This document shows, piece by piece, positions 8,424 through 18,558 of a stretch of 64,000 nt of DNA. The notes beneath the pieces are model-generated. The model saw nothing but the letters and a program-made list of their open reading frames with translations, did no database searches and was not told where the DNA came from. A program made the position numbers and the translations under genes. The stretch is from CAYMPH01 sp964392365 (GTDB lineage Bacteria > Spirochaetota > UBA4802 > UBA5550): contig CAYMPH010000005.1 of NCBI GenBank assembly GCA_964392365.1, positions 124,001 through 188,000 of the forward strand. Direction: 5' to 3'. Numbering within the stretch: the stretch's first letter is position 1; each line of letters starts with the position of its first letter.

Positions 8424-11400
8424 TTAAAAAAATTCCGCAGCAAGAATAGTTATATCATCATCCACGTTATCTCTTCCTGCAAAAGTTTTCACGCCTTTGA
8501 AAATATTTGAGCATAATTCATCTACTGTTTTTGAAGAATCAGAATGCTCCTTCACCCATTTTAAAAAATATTTATCATCATCACCCAGCATTGATCCGTC
8601 AGCTGCGGCTGCTTCTGTTATTCCGTCAGTGTATAATACCAGTCTGTCGCCAGGCTCCATTTTAAAAACAATCTCTTCATGATTCAAGATAAAGGTTTCA
8701 CTTATCATTCTTCCTTTTACCTGAATATAACGTGATTCGCTGTTCTTTGAAAGATGTATCATTGGCGGATGTCCTGCGTTGCATGCTGTGACTGTCCGGC
8801 TCTTAAGATCAACTATGCATAAACAAGCTGTAAAGAAGCTACCTGCCAACTTACCTTCTAAAAGTTTTTTTATTTCCGTAAGCGTATTTTTGGGATTAAT
8901 ATCAATGCTGCTCCATATAAAATCAAGAGCCATGCTGACCATTGTTGATGTAAATGCCGCAGGTATTCCGTGTCCTGACACATCGCATATAAAAAGACCG
9001 GCCTTATCAATTTCAGGCCAGTACTTCACGCTGATAAAATCACCGCCTACTCCCATCATTGGAATATATCTGTATGCAACCTCAATCTTATCTGTTGCAG
9101 GGAGTCTTTCAGGAAGAAGTGAATTCTGTATATTCTGAGCCATCATGATTTCACGCTCAAGAACTGCATTCTGCATTTCCACCGATACAAGGCGGGTGTT
9201 CTCTATTGAAATTGCAGCCTGCGAAAGAAGTATTCTCAGCAGTTGTATTCTGTCAGCAGTAAAGCCGCCTGTTATCAGATTGTTTTCAAGATATAAAATC
9301 GCCCGGGCATCACCCTTTCCTGTGAAGGGAAGACAAAGAACAGATTTAGGATTATTTTTTATAATGTATTTATCATATAAAAATAGTGAAAAATTTGAAG
9401 CATCATCTATAACAAGAGTTTCCCTGGTTTTATTTACATAGTTTATCAGAGAAGTAGGCAACACCGTTGTCTCTTCTACAATAGGAACACGGCCCACTTC
9501 AATCTTTGAATTTATCGATCCTGACGCCTCAATAAAAAGCGAATGCTCCCATTCAAATATTATTGCGCCTTTCTGCGCACCTGCATTTTCCATCATTATA
9601 TTCATAAGAGTCTCAAGCAGCTTTTCAATCCGTATTTCACCGGAAATCGCCTGGGATGCTTTAATTACAGTTGATATATCAAGAAGGTCGTTTCCACTCC
9701 CTGCAGAAATTATTGCACTGCCGGGTTTGTCTTTAACTGTTATATCAATTTTCTTATCAGCCAGATGAGGATATTTCTCGAGCAGATATGAACAGATTGC
9801 ATCAGCGCCCCATCTGCGGAAAAATTTATGCGCTTTGATAAGATGATAATCTCCAAGATCAGTCTGACCGAATTTTTTATAGTATTGCCCTGCCCTCATA
9901 TTAAAAATTGCCGTGTCCTGATTATAAGTATTTTCTTTCGACAGTTTTATTGCTTTATGTATATAGTCGATCGCCTTCAGCTGCCTTTTTTTAAAAATAG
10001 AGTATTCAGCAAGAAGAAAATAATACTTATGTAAAAAGTTGCTTTCATTTTTTTCAGACAGTTTCCTAAAAAGTTTAAGATTCTTTTTAATATAATTCAT
10101 TGCATGTTTCTTTTCTTTTTTATTCAGGTTATCCCACGCAGCAGAAATAATCAATGAATGATAAAAAAGAAATTCAGTAACGTGCAGCGAGCCTACAGGA
10201 ATTTTAATAATCGGGAGAATTTTTTCTGCAATATAATAAGCACTTAAATATTCTCCGTAATAAAATTTAATTTTCATTTTATTCAGATAAAACATGAACA
10301 ATTCCATTAGATTTGCATCGGCTATTATCTCAGCCTCACGGCTAATTTCATTATAACCATCGCCGCTTAATGAATCCCGGGATTCAGTTTTCCCTTTAAG
10401 ATTCATATAGAATCTTTCATTGTCAAAAAAATTATTAACGAGAAAAGGATCCTTTATTCCTTTAATAAAAGAACTTCTTCTGAAATATTCCGCGTATGCT
10501 TCATCAAGATTGAATCCTGCGATCACCTTATGAAAAAAAAGATTATTAACGCAGTGCCCTGAAAAGATATGATCTCCAGATTCTATACCGAACTTGTACC
10601 CTTCATTAAAATAACTGTAATTCTCTTTTATATGTTTGATCCATCCCTGGATAAAATAAGCAAAAGAAAAATTTGTTTTGCATCTGTAATTCACTGCATC
10701 AAATTTTTCGTTGAGCCGCATGGCTACCTGACCAAGCCTGTATGCTGTTTCCTGTCTGTCAAAAGCAGATGATAATATTGACCCGAAAGCCATATAAGCA
10801 AAAGCTGAATGACGGCAGTTTCCGTATTTGAGGCTTAGATTAACCGCAGTAAATACAAATACTGCGAATAGATCAGGATTGATGTAATACGCGGCAGTTC
10901 CGATATTATTAAGAATTGCAAGAGCAAGAAGTTTTTCCCTGTCTTTCATTTCAGGAAGATTATAAATATCAGAAATTTTTTTCCCGCGCATCAGCTTAAG
11001 ATACTTTATAATCTCAATTGCAACTCTTAATTTGCCGGGATGATTAGAAACTTTAATACCTAAAACATTCAGACCTTTTACCCCTTCTGCCACTGCCTGG
11101 GCAGATTTATTCATGCTTGTATAAAGCAGAGCAAGCTTATTATGAACAACAGCCCTGTCATATCCATCTGCAGCATTTGAAAGGACATCAGCAAATGTCT
11201 TTTCTGACTCGGACAAACTGCTACTGAGATATTCACACTCAGCAAGATCCATGCAAAGAGAAAAAGCATAGTTATAATCTTTCGTCCAGATAGAATCACC
11301 CGCCAGATCCAGTGATGTCCTGAAATACTTGGCAGCTGATGAATATGCTGCTGTTTCTCGTGCTTTTCTGCCGGCTAAACGGTTTATTTCAGAAAGAAAA

Positions 11401-13643
11401 AAGATCTCATCTATATTTTTAATTGAAGGTATGCCCCTGTTAAGCTGATTAACAATATAAAATATTTTCAGAAAAAGTTTTTCACCGCCCTCTGAATTAA
11501 GATCCGGTTTGTTCAGCACAAAATGGAATATTTCCTGAAAAAGTTTTTTCCCGCCTGCAGCATCCAACTCAAATCTGCCTATTGCATAATGTATTTTACA
11601 TCTATCTTCATCAGATAAAAGGGAATATGCAGCTTCAATTATCCTGTTGTGATAAAAAGTATAAACGTTATCAGTAAATATCAGATACCCCTCGTTAACA
11701 ATTGAACCTATACTTTCGAGAATCTTCTGTACAGATTTGCCTGAGACAGCCGATAAAGTCTGAAGATCAAATCGATCTCCGATACAAGATCCAATTTTCA
11801 GGATTTCTCTTGAATCTTCAGGCAGCCTTGAAATTTTTTCTGCCATCATCTCAATAACATTGCTTGTAACATTCATTTCGCTTATAGCTTTTAAATTGCA
11901 GGACCAGCCTTTTAACGGATTAAAGATTACCAGTTTTTCTTCGGACATAGTCCGGATAAGCTGATTAACAAAAAACGGATTCCCGTTTGTTTTATTTCTG
12001 ATTAATTTTACGACCTCAGATGAAAGGATATCACCTTTTTTAAAAACTCCGCCTATAATCCCGGAAATACCTTTTTCATCCAGCGGTTCAACTGGAATGT
12101 TTGTTATTTTTACTCCGGAGTCTTTAATTGTATTTAATAATCCGGTGAGTATATGGTCTTCCAGCACCTCACCGTTTCTGTATGATACAATGATTAAAAT
12201 ATTCCTGATACTCTTATCGCATATAAACCCGTTTAAAAAATCCAGGCTTGCAGGATCAATCCATTGCATATCATCAAAAAAAATAACAAGCGGTTTCGAT
12301 TCATAAGCAAAGCAGCTGATAAACATTTTCAGTACAAAATTAAATCTGTTTCTTGCTTCTTCAGGATTAAGATCAGCAGTTCTAGGCTGCCGGCCTATAA
12401 TCAGTTCCGCAAGCGGTATCATGTCTGTCAGAACTTTTCCATTATGACCGACAGCCGAAAGTATTTTATGTTTCCATATTTCCAGATACTGCTCACCTTG
12501 AGGAAGGAGCTGGCGTATTAGAGACATGAAAGCCTGTATTATTGAACTGTATGGAACATCGCGCTTGAAAGAATCAAACTTACCCTGTATAAAATATCCT
12601 CCTGCTGCAACAACTGGACGCATTATTTCATTAACAAGAGAAGTCTTTCCTGAACCAGGCTCTCCGGTAACTGTTACAACCTCAACACTGCCGGAAGCAA
12701 CTCTCACAACAGAATTGATCAGTGTCTCCAGCTCTTTTTCACGACCGACAATTCTATTCGAAATTACAAATCCGGCAGAAAGATCAGACTCACCGAGATC
12801 AAAATTATCTATTGTACCTTTTTCATTTATTGAAGCACGGCATTTGCCCAGGTCGTACTCAAGGCTATACGCGCTGCTGTAACGGTCATCAGCGCGTTTT
12901 GACAGCAGTTTCATAATTATATTTGATATCATGCCCGGAACTGACGGATCAACTTCATTGACAGGAACCGGTTCTTTAGCAAGGTGAGCATGAATGATTT
13001 CGATAGGATCATCACTTTCAAATGGAAGTTTTCCTGAGAGCATTTCATAGAAAGTAATTCCGAGCGAATAAAAATCTGTACGGAAATCTACAGGCTGATT
13101 AATGCGCCCTGTCTGTTCTGGAGAAATATATCCGATTGTTCCTTCAAGCTTTCTAAGATGCATTGCTCTTTCACTCCGGGTCAGCCTTGCCATTATTCCG
13201 AAGTCTGCAATTTTCACCTCTGAAGTTTTTGAATTGATAAGGATATTGTGCGGTTTAATATCAGAATGAATAATTCCTTTTTCATGAAGCATTCCAAGAG
13301 TATTTGCCAGCTTCTCAGCTATAGGGATAAAAGCTTCAACACCGAATTTGTCTATTCTTATAAGATTATGCAGAGGAACCCCGTTGAAATCTTCAACGAC
13401 AATGGCAATTTCTTTATCCGCTACTGCAAAATCATATGTTTTAATAATACCCGGGCAATCGATATTTTTTATTATTTCAAATTCCTGTTTGATTCTTATG
13501 CTGTCAGCTGTAGTAGGATTATCCAGCATAATATATTTAACAATAACACTCGTGCCGGAATCTTTCTTTCTGGCTCTGTAAAATCTTGAGCCTGCAGTTT
13601 CACTTATCTTTTCAAGAATGGAATATTCATCTTCAATTTTCAA
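8424..13643 (-). CDS. Ser/Thr kinase - AAA ATPase - TPR - GAF - SpoIIE PP2C phosphatase
   Basis: A 1739-aa soluble signalling protein. Residues 1-270 are a Ser/Thr kinase with Lys36, HSDIKPHN (126-133, HRD variant with Asp128) and DFG (147-149); the glycine loop is weak. Residues about 297-580 are an AAA/STAND-like ATPase with Walker A GEPGSGKT (327-334) and Walker B FFDDMQW. Residues about 600-1290 are helical TPR-like repeats. A GAF domain lies at about 1345-1495, and a SpoIIE-type PP2C at about 1505-1739 has VGGDF, DVSGHG, LYTDG and DDDITIL, which carry the metal ligands. The same layout is known from other bacteria as a trifunctional kinase/ATP-binding/phosphatase protein. The start is TTG, with GGAG seven bases upstream. 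It likely phosphorylates and dephosphorylates regulatory partners such as STAS proteins. Confidence 0.93.
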   Translation of the reverse strand: MKIEDEYSILEKISETAGSRFYRARKKDSGTSVIVKYIMLDNPTTADSIRIKQEFEIIKNIDCPGIIKTYDFAVADKEIAIVVEDFNGVPLHNLIRIDKFGVEAFIPIAEKLANTLGMLHEKGIIHSDIKPHNILINSKTSEVKIADFGIMARLTRSERAMHLRKLEGTIGYISPEQTGRINQPVDFRTDFYSLGITFYEMLSGKLPFESDDPIEIIHAHLAKEPVPVNEVDPSVPGMISNIIMKLLSKRADDRYSSAYSLEYDLGKCRASINEKGTIDNFDLGESDLSAGFVISNRIVGREKELETLINSVVRVASGSVEVVTVTGEPGSGKTSLVNEIMRPVVAAGGYFIQGKFDSFKRDVPYSSIIQAFMSLIRQLLPQGEQYLEIWKHKILSAVGHNGKVLTDMIPLAELIIGRQPRTADLNPEEARNRFNFVLKMFISCFAYESKPLVIFFDDMQWIDPASLDFLNGFICDKSIRNILIIVSYRNGEVLEDHILTGLLNTIKDSGVKITNIPVEPLDEKGISGIIGGVFKKGDILSSEVVKLIRNKTNGNPFFVNQLIRTMSEEKLVIFNPLKGWSCNLKAISEMNVTSNVIEMMAEKISRLPEDSREILKIGSCIGDRFDLQTLSAVSGKSVQKILESIGSIVNEGYLIFTDNVYTFYHNRIIEAAYSLLSDEDRCKIHYAIGRFELDAAGGKKLFQEIFHFVLNKPDLNSEGGEKLFLKIFYIVNQLNRGIPSIKNIDEIFFLSEINRLAGRKARETAAYSSAAKYFRTSLDLAGDSIWTKDYNYAFSLCMDLAECEYLSSSLSESEKTFADVLSNAADGYDRAVVHNKLALLYTSMNKSAQAVAEGVKGLNVLGIKVSNHPGKLRVAIEIIKYLKLMRGKKISDIYNLPEMKDREKLLALAILNNIGTAAYYINPDLFAVFVFTAVNLSLKYGNCRHSAFAYMAFGSILSSAFDRQETAYRLGQVAMRLNEKFDAVNYRCKTNFSFAYFIQGWIKHIKENYSYFNEGYKFGIESGDHIFSGHCVNNLFFHKVIAGFNLDEAYAEYFRRSSFIKGIKDPFLVNNFFDNERFYMNLKGKTESRDSLSGDGYNEISREAEIIADANLMELFMFYLNKMKIKFYYGEYLSAYYIAEKILPIIKIPVGSLHVTEFLFYHSLIISAAWDNLNKKEKKHAMNYIKKNLKLFRKLSEKNESNFLHKYYFLLAEYSIFKKRQLKAIDYIHKAIKLSKENTYNQDTAIFNMRAGQYYKKFGQTDLGDYHLIKAHKFFRRWGADAICSYLLEKYPHLADKKIDITVKDKPGSAIISAGSGNDLLDISTVIKASQAISGEIRIEKLLETLMNIMMENAGAQKGAIIFEWEHSLFIEASGSINSKIEVGRVPIVEETTVLPTSLINYVNKTRETLVIDDASNFSLFLYDKYIIKNNPKSVLCLPFTGKGDARAILYLENNLITGGFTADRIQLLRILLSQAAISIENTRLVSVEMQNAVLEREIMMAQNIQNSLLPERLPATDKIEVAYRYIPMMGVGGDFISVKYWPEIDKAGLFICDVSGHGIPAAFTSTMVSMALDFIWSSIDINPKNTLTEIKKLLEGKLAGSFFTACLCIVDLKSRTVTACNAGHPPMIHLSKNSESRYIQVKGRMISETFILNHEEIVFKMEPGDRLVLYTDGITEAAAADGSMLGDDDKYFLKWVKEHSDSSKTVDELCSNIFKGVKTFAGRDNVDDDITILAAEFF

Positions 13644-13912
13644 AGCAGGTCTCCATGTTCGTCATCATGGAAAAGATGAGGATAATTAGTGATTTGAATA
13701 AAAATCTGTTTAGCATGAAATACTGACCTCTATTTAATATGAATCAAATAATCATCCACCCTGACTTTTTTATAACAAACTAATTTTATTACAAGACATT
13801 TTTATGAATCAGAAATCGGCAAACCGGCTGGAATTAATTTTATTAAAAAAACTTTGCAGTCAAAGACAAATTATAATATTTAAAAAACATGCAGGGTATA
13901 AATATAATAAAA

Positions 13913-14395
13913 TTATTTCAGAATCTTAGATTTAATCTTCTCACAAACAGGCGCAGGAAATATTGAATAAATATCACGGCTCTTATTTTTTATTTCTGAA
14001 ATACTGACAAAATCAGTAACAGTAAATCCGTTTTTTTCAACAGCAGCAACACGGACTGCTCCTTCGGATATTTTTCTTTTCCCGGAATATATCACAACCC
14101 ATAAATAATACTTAGGCATAGCGACTCCGGTTTGGGTAGCTCCTTTTCTGAGAAATTCCCATTTAACACGAATATTTTTTAAATATAAATCAGAGAAATA
14201 TTTTTCCAAATCCCTCTGCATAAAAAGTTTAAAATTATCTTTTTCAGGAACGTTGCCATGGATGTGTGAGCTGGCTATATCATTGGATAAATTGTTTGCG
14301 TTTTTATTTTCTGAATTGTCAGTTAAATACGGATCTCCGGCATAAATAGAAAATGAAAATACAAAAATATATATTAAAAAACTGAAGTATTTCAT
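13913..14395 (-). CDS. Secreted protein of unknown function
   Basis: A 160-aa protein with a clear signal peptide (hydrophobic stretch ending at about residue 19, SIYAGDP). I do not recognise a family. The mature part has a beta-strand pattern (YYLWVVIYSG, AVRVAAVEKNGF) and a C-terminal helix ending KIKSKILK. Its ATG overlaps the TAA of the acyltransferase gene by one base (TAATG), so it is translationally coupled to it and may act in the envelope. The 269 bp between it and the kinase gene hold no recognisable gene. Confidence 0.6.
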   Translation of the reverse strand: MKYFSFLIYIFVFSFSIYAGDPYLTDNSENKNANNLSNDIASSHIHGNVPEKDNFKLFMQRDLEKYFSDLYLKNIRVKWEFLRKGATQTGVAMPKYYLWVVIYSGKRKISEGAVRVAAVEKNGFTVTDFVSISEIKNKSRDIYSIFPAPVCEKIKSKILK

Positions 14396-15297
14396 TAACC
14401 CAGCGTTGAATCTATAAGTTTATCTTTTTTCTCCCACATGGAATTCAGCCAGTCATTAAACTCTTTTTGAAATTTTTTATCTTCAAGATCAGCTTTCGAA
14501 AATTCCTCCGGGATCTGAAGTGTTTCAATGAAGACATCAATTTTCTTTAATTTACCGCAGAGAAATTCCCACATGGAAGGAACCGCATCCGGATAAACAA
14601 TTGTAACATTCAGCAATCCGCGGAATTTATCTCCCATAGCAGAAATTGTAAATGAAAGACCGCCGGCTTTTGGTTTTAATAAATATTTATATGGGGAATT
14701 CTGACTATCATGCTTTTCCTTTGTAATTCTTGTTCCTTCCGGAAATGTCATTACTGCTACATAATCAGTTTTAAACTTTTCGCATGCTTTGCGGGTTATC
14801 TCTATATCTTTTCCTTTTAATGAAGGATTTTTTTGAATTTCAGCTTTTGTAAAACGCTTCATGAAAGGAAAATCCAAAGCCCACCATGCGAGCCCCATAA
14901 TCGGCACCCAGATAAGTTCTTTTTTAAGAAAAAATTTAATGTATGGGATTTTCCCGTATAAAACTTTCTGAATTATTATTATATCCACCCAGGACTGATG
15001 ATTTGATATTACAAGATACCAGTCATCTTTTTTTAATTTTTCAGCGCCTGTAATTTTCCATTCTATCGAATAAAATAAATCCATAAACCATGAATTTACA
15101 AATACCCAGTTATTTGCCACTCTAACTAAAACTTTTCCGGTGATTGAACGCCACCAGCGAATCGGTATAATAAATTTAATCAAAGCAAGAGGAAAAAGCA
15201 GCAACGCACAGCAAATAATATTTACTACTACAATTAATAAAACAAAACATCCTAACAGCTGAGAGGCTATACGTTTCAACATTTCTTTATTTCTCAC
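14395..15297 (-). CDS. 1-acylglycerol-3-phosphate acyltransferase (PlsC family)
   Basis: Membrane acyltransferase of the PlsC/LPLAT family, resembling the YihG branch; it transfers an acyl group to lysophosphatidic acid or a related acceptor. Block I is NHQSWVD with the catalytic His-x4-Asp, and block III is FPEGTR. An N-terminal membrane stretch covers about 10-40. The length of 300 aa fits. The first codon is GTG at 15297; an ATG five codons inside (15282) is an alternative and neither has a strong ribosome binding site. It shares a one-base stop/start overlap with the secreted protein gene downstream. Confidence 0.88.
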   Translation of the reverse strand: MRNKEMLKRIASQLLGCFVLLIVVVNIICCALLLFPLALIKFIIPIRWWRSITGKVLVRVANNWVFVNSWFMDLFYSIEWKITGAEKLKKDDWYLVISNHQSWVDIIIIQKVLYGKIPYIKFFLKKELIWVPIMGLAWWALDFPFMKRFTKAEIQKNPSLKGKDIEITRKACEKFKTDYVAVMTFPEGTRITKEKHDSQNSPYKYLLKPKAGGLSFTISAMGDKFRGLLNVTIVYPDAVPSMWEFLCGKLKKIDVFIETLQIPEEFSKADLEDKKFQKEFNDWLNSMWEKKDKLIDSTLG

Positions 15298-15352
15298 TTT
15301 TTTTTAATATGTAACTGCATTTATAATACTTTAATTATATGCCGGGCCCAAT

Positions 15353-17662
15353 TCAGCTTACAGACATATTCAAATTATTTTTATTTAAATGTTTTGTAAG
15401 CAGAACCTGATTTCCTTTCCTATTAAACTGGATATCATCAAATATCTGTTTAACCAGAGATATTCCTCTTCCATGAGAGAGCATTTCGTCATTGGCTTCA
15501 TCAGTACCGCTTTGTAAAAATAATTTTGCATCAAATCCGTCACCCTCGTCAGTGACTTTATAAACAATTTTTTCTTTGTCTATTGAATAAACAATTTCAA
15601 CTTTCCGGTCTTTGAAACGGGGATCGTTCTGGCGTATGGCAACAAATTCAAAGTACTCGTCATTCATCAAAGCGTTGGATTTTTCATCATAAGTTATATT
15701 AAGATTTCCGTGCTCAATTGCATTTATTATAATTTCACGAAGAGCAATCCTCAGCAGGGTAATCTCCTTTGTTTCCAGGAATTTAATTAAATTCCTGGTT
15801 ATACGATGAGTTACCTCATCAGCTGTCATAAGATAATTTTCTATATTAAAACGCTGTTTTTCACATTCAAAATATTTCATCAGCACATCTTCGTGGGTGT
15901 TTGTCGCTTTTCCTAAAATTTCATTTTTCCCTTCAAGATTTATATACTCAAGAGTCACCTGCATTTCTTTCGGTTCAGATTTTATAAGTGATTTAAAGTC
16001 AGCTCTGAATACAATAGGTTTTTTTGTTTTTAAAAAAACTTCAAGTTTTTCTCTTACAAGTTTTTTCGACACCGCATCTTCCTCAACATTTTCATGAATT
16101 AAATCCATGAAGCTTCGTGATATTAAAGAATCCGGCCTAACATTAAAATGCTTTGTTACAGCATTGTTTACAGTTAAGAAATTAAAACTATCATCAAGTG
16201 AAAAAATTATTTCATTAGAACCTTCAATCAGAAAACGGTATTTCTCTTCAGATAATTTAATTGTTTTGTTTGCATTATCCAGATCATCTAATTTTTTCTG
16301 CAGCTCAACATTGAGTCCCTCGATGCTGCGGTTCTTTTCTGTAATTTCAAAAAGGAAACCCTCTCTTTGTTTATCCTTTTCCTGCAGAGCCTCCATCGCC
16401 TCAGTCTGTGCCTGCTTTTTCTCCTGTTCAATTATATTAATTCTGTCAGCAAGAGCAAATGATAAAAGTGTAACTTCAAGTGCGGAACCGATCTGCATGG
16501 CATATTCAGTAATAAAATTGCTCGGAAGAAAATTAAGCTTGTTCAACGCAATAAGCACCAGGCCGCCAAGAAATGCTATCCAGGCAACGAGAAAAAATTT
16601 AGCAGGGCGGTATTTATTTTTTATGCAGATTATTACTGTAATCAGAATAGTGATTGATGTAAGCACCATCAGCACCATTGCAAGCCTTATTGCCAGCAGA
16701 TAACTTCCAAAAACCGATAAGATCATTAAAAAAATGCCGATACCCATAATTGCAGGCAAAGCAGGTTTCGGTCTTTTTGCATATTCATCGACATGCAGAA
16801 AGCTTTTTGAAAATAGCGCCATGCACATAATCGCAAGCCCGATTAAAAAAGGCAGGCTGATATTATGCCACGCCGGCAGATACGGCCATAAATACTGGAA
16901 TGCCATTCCATTATAAGCCATCTGTACAAGACCATACGACAGTATGTATATTACATAAAAAAGATAACTCCTGTCTCTAATTGAAAAAAACAGAATCAGG
17001 TTGTAAATCATCATAACCAGAATAATTCCGTAATATATGCCTAATCCCAATGTCTCCATCATAGCCTGCTCTGCAAAAACTGCAGGCTCCCATAATGTCA
17101 GAGGAAACTCCTTGGAACATTCCCCGCTGAAACGCATGTAGACTATCTGCTCCGCATCTGCTTCAACCGGAATTTTAAATATGAAATTTTTATAATCCAG
17201 TTCCCTGTTTTTAAATATAAGTTCATCCCCGGTTTTGCGCATGAAATATTTACCGGATTTGTCCGGAGTATACAATTCGAAATTATTCATGTGCGGATAT
17301 GCAAGCTCAAGAAACCAGGTGGAATCTCTTTTTATTTCATTTTTTAAACGAAAGCGCACCCAGAAAGAACTGTTTGAAAAACCGTATTGCGGCAATTCTT
17401 TTTCGCTTGGAACAAAGTTCTTTGATATGTCAGGTGTAATTACATCATTAAATTTGAGAGTATTTTTTTTATCTTCAAGAATTTCAAGGTAGGTTCCAAG
17501 AGAATATTTGTTTTTATCAGATGTCAATACAAGAAGCTTAATATTTTCCGCATTAAAATTTTTTTTATTTTTTTGTTTATCAGCTATGCTGTAACCCTGC
17601 AAAGAAAAAATTACAGATACCATTATAATCGAAAGCATAATTATAAAATATTTTTTCTTCAC
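15353..17662 (-). CDS. 7TM-DISM receptor with PAS and GHKL ATPase output
   Basis: A 769-aa membrane receptor. It has a signal peptide at 1-25, an extracellular 7TMR-DISM type 2 domain (about 40-190, with SFWVRFRLKN and WFLELAYPHMN) and seven transmembrane segments at about 205-400. A coiled coil follows (about 405-470), then a PAS-like domain (about 470-600, starting KYRFLIEGSNEIIFSL). At the C-terminus is a GHKL ATPase (about 620-765) with N-box LREIIINAIEHGN, DEGDGFD and HGRGISLVK. No phospho-acceptor His domain is evident, so the output looks like an RsbW-type kinase or anti-sigma module rather than a classical sensor kinase. The start is GTG, with AAGGA nine bases upstream, and a near-consensus promoter lies about 115 bp before it. 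Confidence 0.88.
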   Translation of the reverse strand: MKKKYFIIMLSIIMVSVIFSLQGYSIADKQKNKKNFNAENIKLLVLTSDKNKYSLGTYLEILEDKKNTLKFNDVITPDISKNFVPSEKELPQYGFSNSSFWVRFRLKNEIKRDSTWFLELAYPHMNNFELYTPDKSGKYFMRKTGDELIFKNRELDYKNFIFKIPVEADAEQIVYMRFSGECSKEFPLTLWEPAVFAEQAMMETLGLGIYYGIILVMMIYNLILFFSIRDRSYLFYVIYILSYGLVQMAYNGMAFQYLWPYLPAWHNISLPFLIGLAIMCMALFSKSFLHVDEYAKRPKPALPAIMGIGIFLMILSVFGSYLLAIRLAMVLMVLTSITILITVIICIKNKYRPAKFFLVAWIAFLGGLVLIALNKLNFLPSNFITEYAMQIGSALEVTLLSFALADRINIIEQEKKQAQTEAMEALQEKDKQREGFLFEITEKNRSIEGLNVELQKKLDDLDNANKTIKLSEEKYRFLIEGSNEIIFSLDDSFNFLTVNNAVTKHFNVRPDSLISRSFMDLIHENVEEDAVSKKLVREKLEVFLKTKKPIVFRADFKSLIKSEPKEMQVTLEYINLEGKNEILGKATNTHEDVLMKYFECEKQRFNIENYLMTADEVTHRITRNLIKFLETKEITLLRIALREIIINAIEHGNLNITYDEKSNALMNDEYFEFVAIRQNDPRFKDRKVEIVYSIDKEKIVYKVTDEGDGFDAKLFLQSGTDEANDEMLSHGRGISLVKQIFDDIQFNRKGNQVLLTKHLNKNNLNMSVS

Positions 17663-17778
17663 AGTTGAAATTCCTTCAAGATTGCATAATTGAATTCAGT
17701 GAAACTCGCAAAATGAGCAAGTCATCTTTACCATTTCACTTTTTATTTTTCAGAGAAAATATGAAAAAATACTCTGTT

Positions 17779-17807
17779 ATGATATTAACATATGTTGATT
17801 TTGTCAA
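17779..17807 (-). promoter_or_regulatory. Sigma70-type promoter of the 7TM-DISM receptor gene
   Basis: On the minus strand TTGACA (17802-17807), a 17-base spacer and TATCAT (17779-17784). The -35 is perfect and the -10 matches 5 of 6. The predicted 5' untranslated region is about 110 bases. Confidence 0.65.
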
Positions 17808-17863
17808 GGAATCTATTCTAATAATGAATTACATTTCATGAAATATATTTTATTTTTTTGTTT

Positions 17864-17900
17864 TTTAAAACAGACACCCGGGAAGGGCATCTGTTTTAAA
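17864..17900 (-). terminator. Hairpin after the Tudor-like gene, possible terminator
   Basis: Perfect 11-bp arms TTTAAAACAGA and TCTGTTTTAAA, with an inner CCC/GGG step. On the minus strand the U-run is inside the second arm and is followed by an A-rich stretch, so it is not a textbook terminator. Its position directly after the gene at 17920-18321 fits transcript-end processing. Confidence 0.45.
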
Positions 17901-17919
17901 CATAGAATTATTATGCAGA

Positions 17920-18321
17920 TTATTTAAATAATCTCAACTTATTGATTGTAACTTTGCCCTTATCGCCATCATCAAAATTTATTGAATAATTATCTCCGTC
18001 AATTTTTTCCACTTTCCCGGGGTAAAATCTTCCATCACTCCATTGAGCAAGAACCTTTGATCCTGCTTTTACGTCAGATGCATCCGGAACGACATCCGCA
18101 ACAATTTCTTTTTCAGTACAGCATTTCACATCTCCGTCATCAAAATTAATAGTAAATCCCCTTTCACATTCTGCGCCTGTTTTACCGTGATACCAGCCGT
18201 TTTTCGCCCATTCCGCAAAAACAACAGTTTCCGCTGCATATTTTGTCTGAGCAGAAGCAATACCTGTAAATACAGCAGCAGAAATGAGAAACAATAACAT
18301 TGAAAATAATCCGGTTTTCAT
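17920..18321 (-). CDS. Secreted protein with two Tudor-like repeats
   Basis: A 133-aa exported protein. The signal peptide runs to about residue 25 (VFTGIASAQT). The mature protein consists of two copies of a short beta-barrel repeat: VFAEWAKNGWYHGK...INFDDGD and VLAQWSDGRFYPGK...INFDDGD. These match the Tudor/agenet-like (DUF4537-type) pattern. In eukaryotes such folds bind methylated peptides; here a periplasmic ligand is unknown. I chose the ATG at 18321 because GGAGG lies eight bases upstream, and because the longer open frame to 18384 runs into the promoter at 18356-18384. The first repeat has an extra Cys-Cys insert after the DDGD turn. Confidence 0.75.
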   Translation of the reverse strand: MKTGLFSMLLFLISAAVFTGIASAQTKYAAETVVFAEWAKNGWYHGKTGAECERGFTINFDDGDVKCCTEKEIVADVVPDASDVKAGSKVLAQWSDGRFYPGKVEKIDGDNYSINFDDGDKGKVTINKLRLFK

Positions 18322-18355
18322 TTGAGCCTCCTGGAATTTTAATATTAATAGAATA

Positions 18356-18384
18356 ATTATAAACATATTCATTTTAATTATCAA
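18356..18384 (-). promoter_or_regulatory. Strong sigma70-type promoter of the Tudor-like gene
   Basis: On the minus strand TTGATA (18379-18384), a 17-base spacer and a consensus TATAAT (18356-18361). Transcription would start near 18349, giving a short leader of about 28 bases with the GGAGG site. It is the best promoter I see in the window. Confidence 0.75.
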
Positions 18385-18558
18385 GATTAATCATAAAAAT
18401 CAAAATATAAAATATACGCCTTAAAAGAGTTAAAAATATAATATATTCAAGAATTGATTCTTATTAATAATAGAATTTATTCAATAAAATTACCGATAAT
18501 AACATATTAGAAGAAACAGGTCATTGATAAATTATAGATCTATTTTACTGTTTTTTTA

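Noticed and set aside
12097..12882. Overlapping plus-strand ORFs inside the kinase/phosphatase gene
   Set aside because: They are shadows of a strongly conserved coding region on the other strand.
17920..18384. Longer form of the Tudor-like gene starting at 18384
   Set aside because: The extra part overlaps a near-consensus promoter, and the inner ATG at 18321 has a GGAGG site and starts a normal signal peptide.
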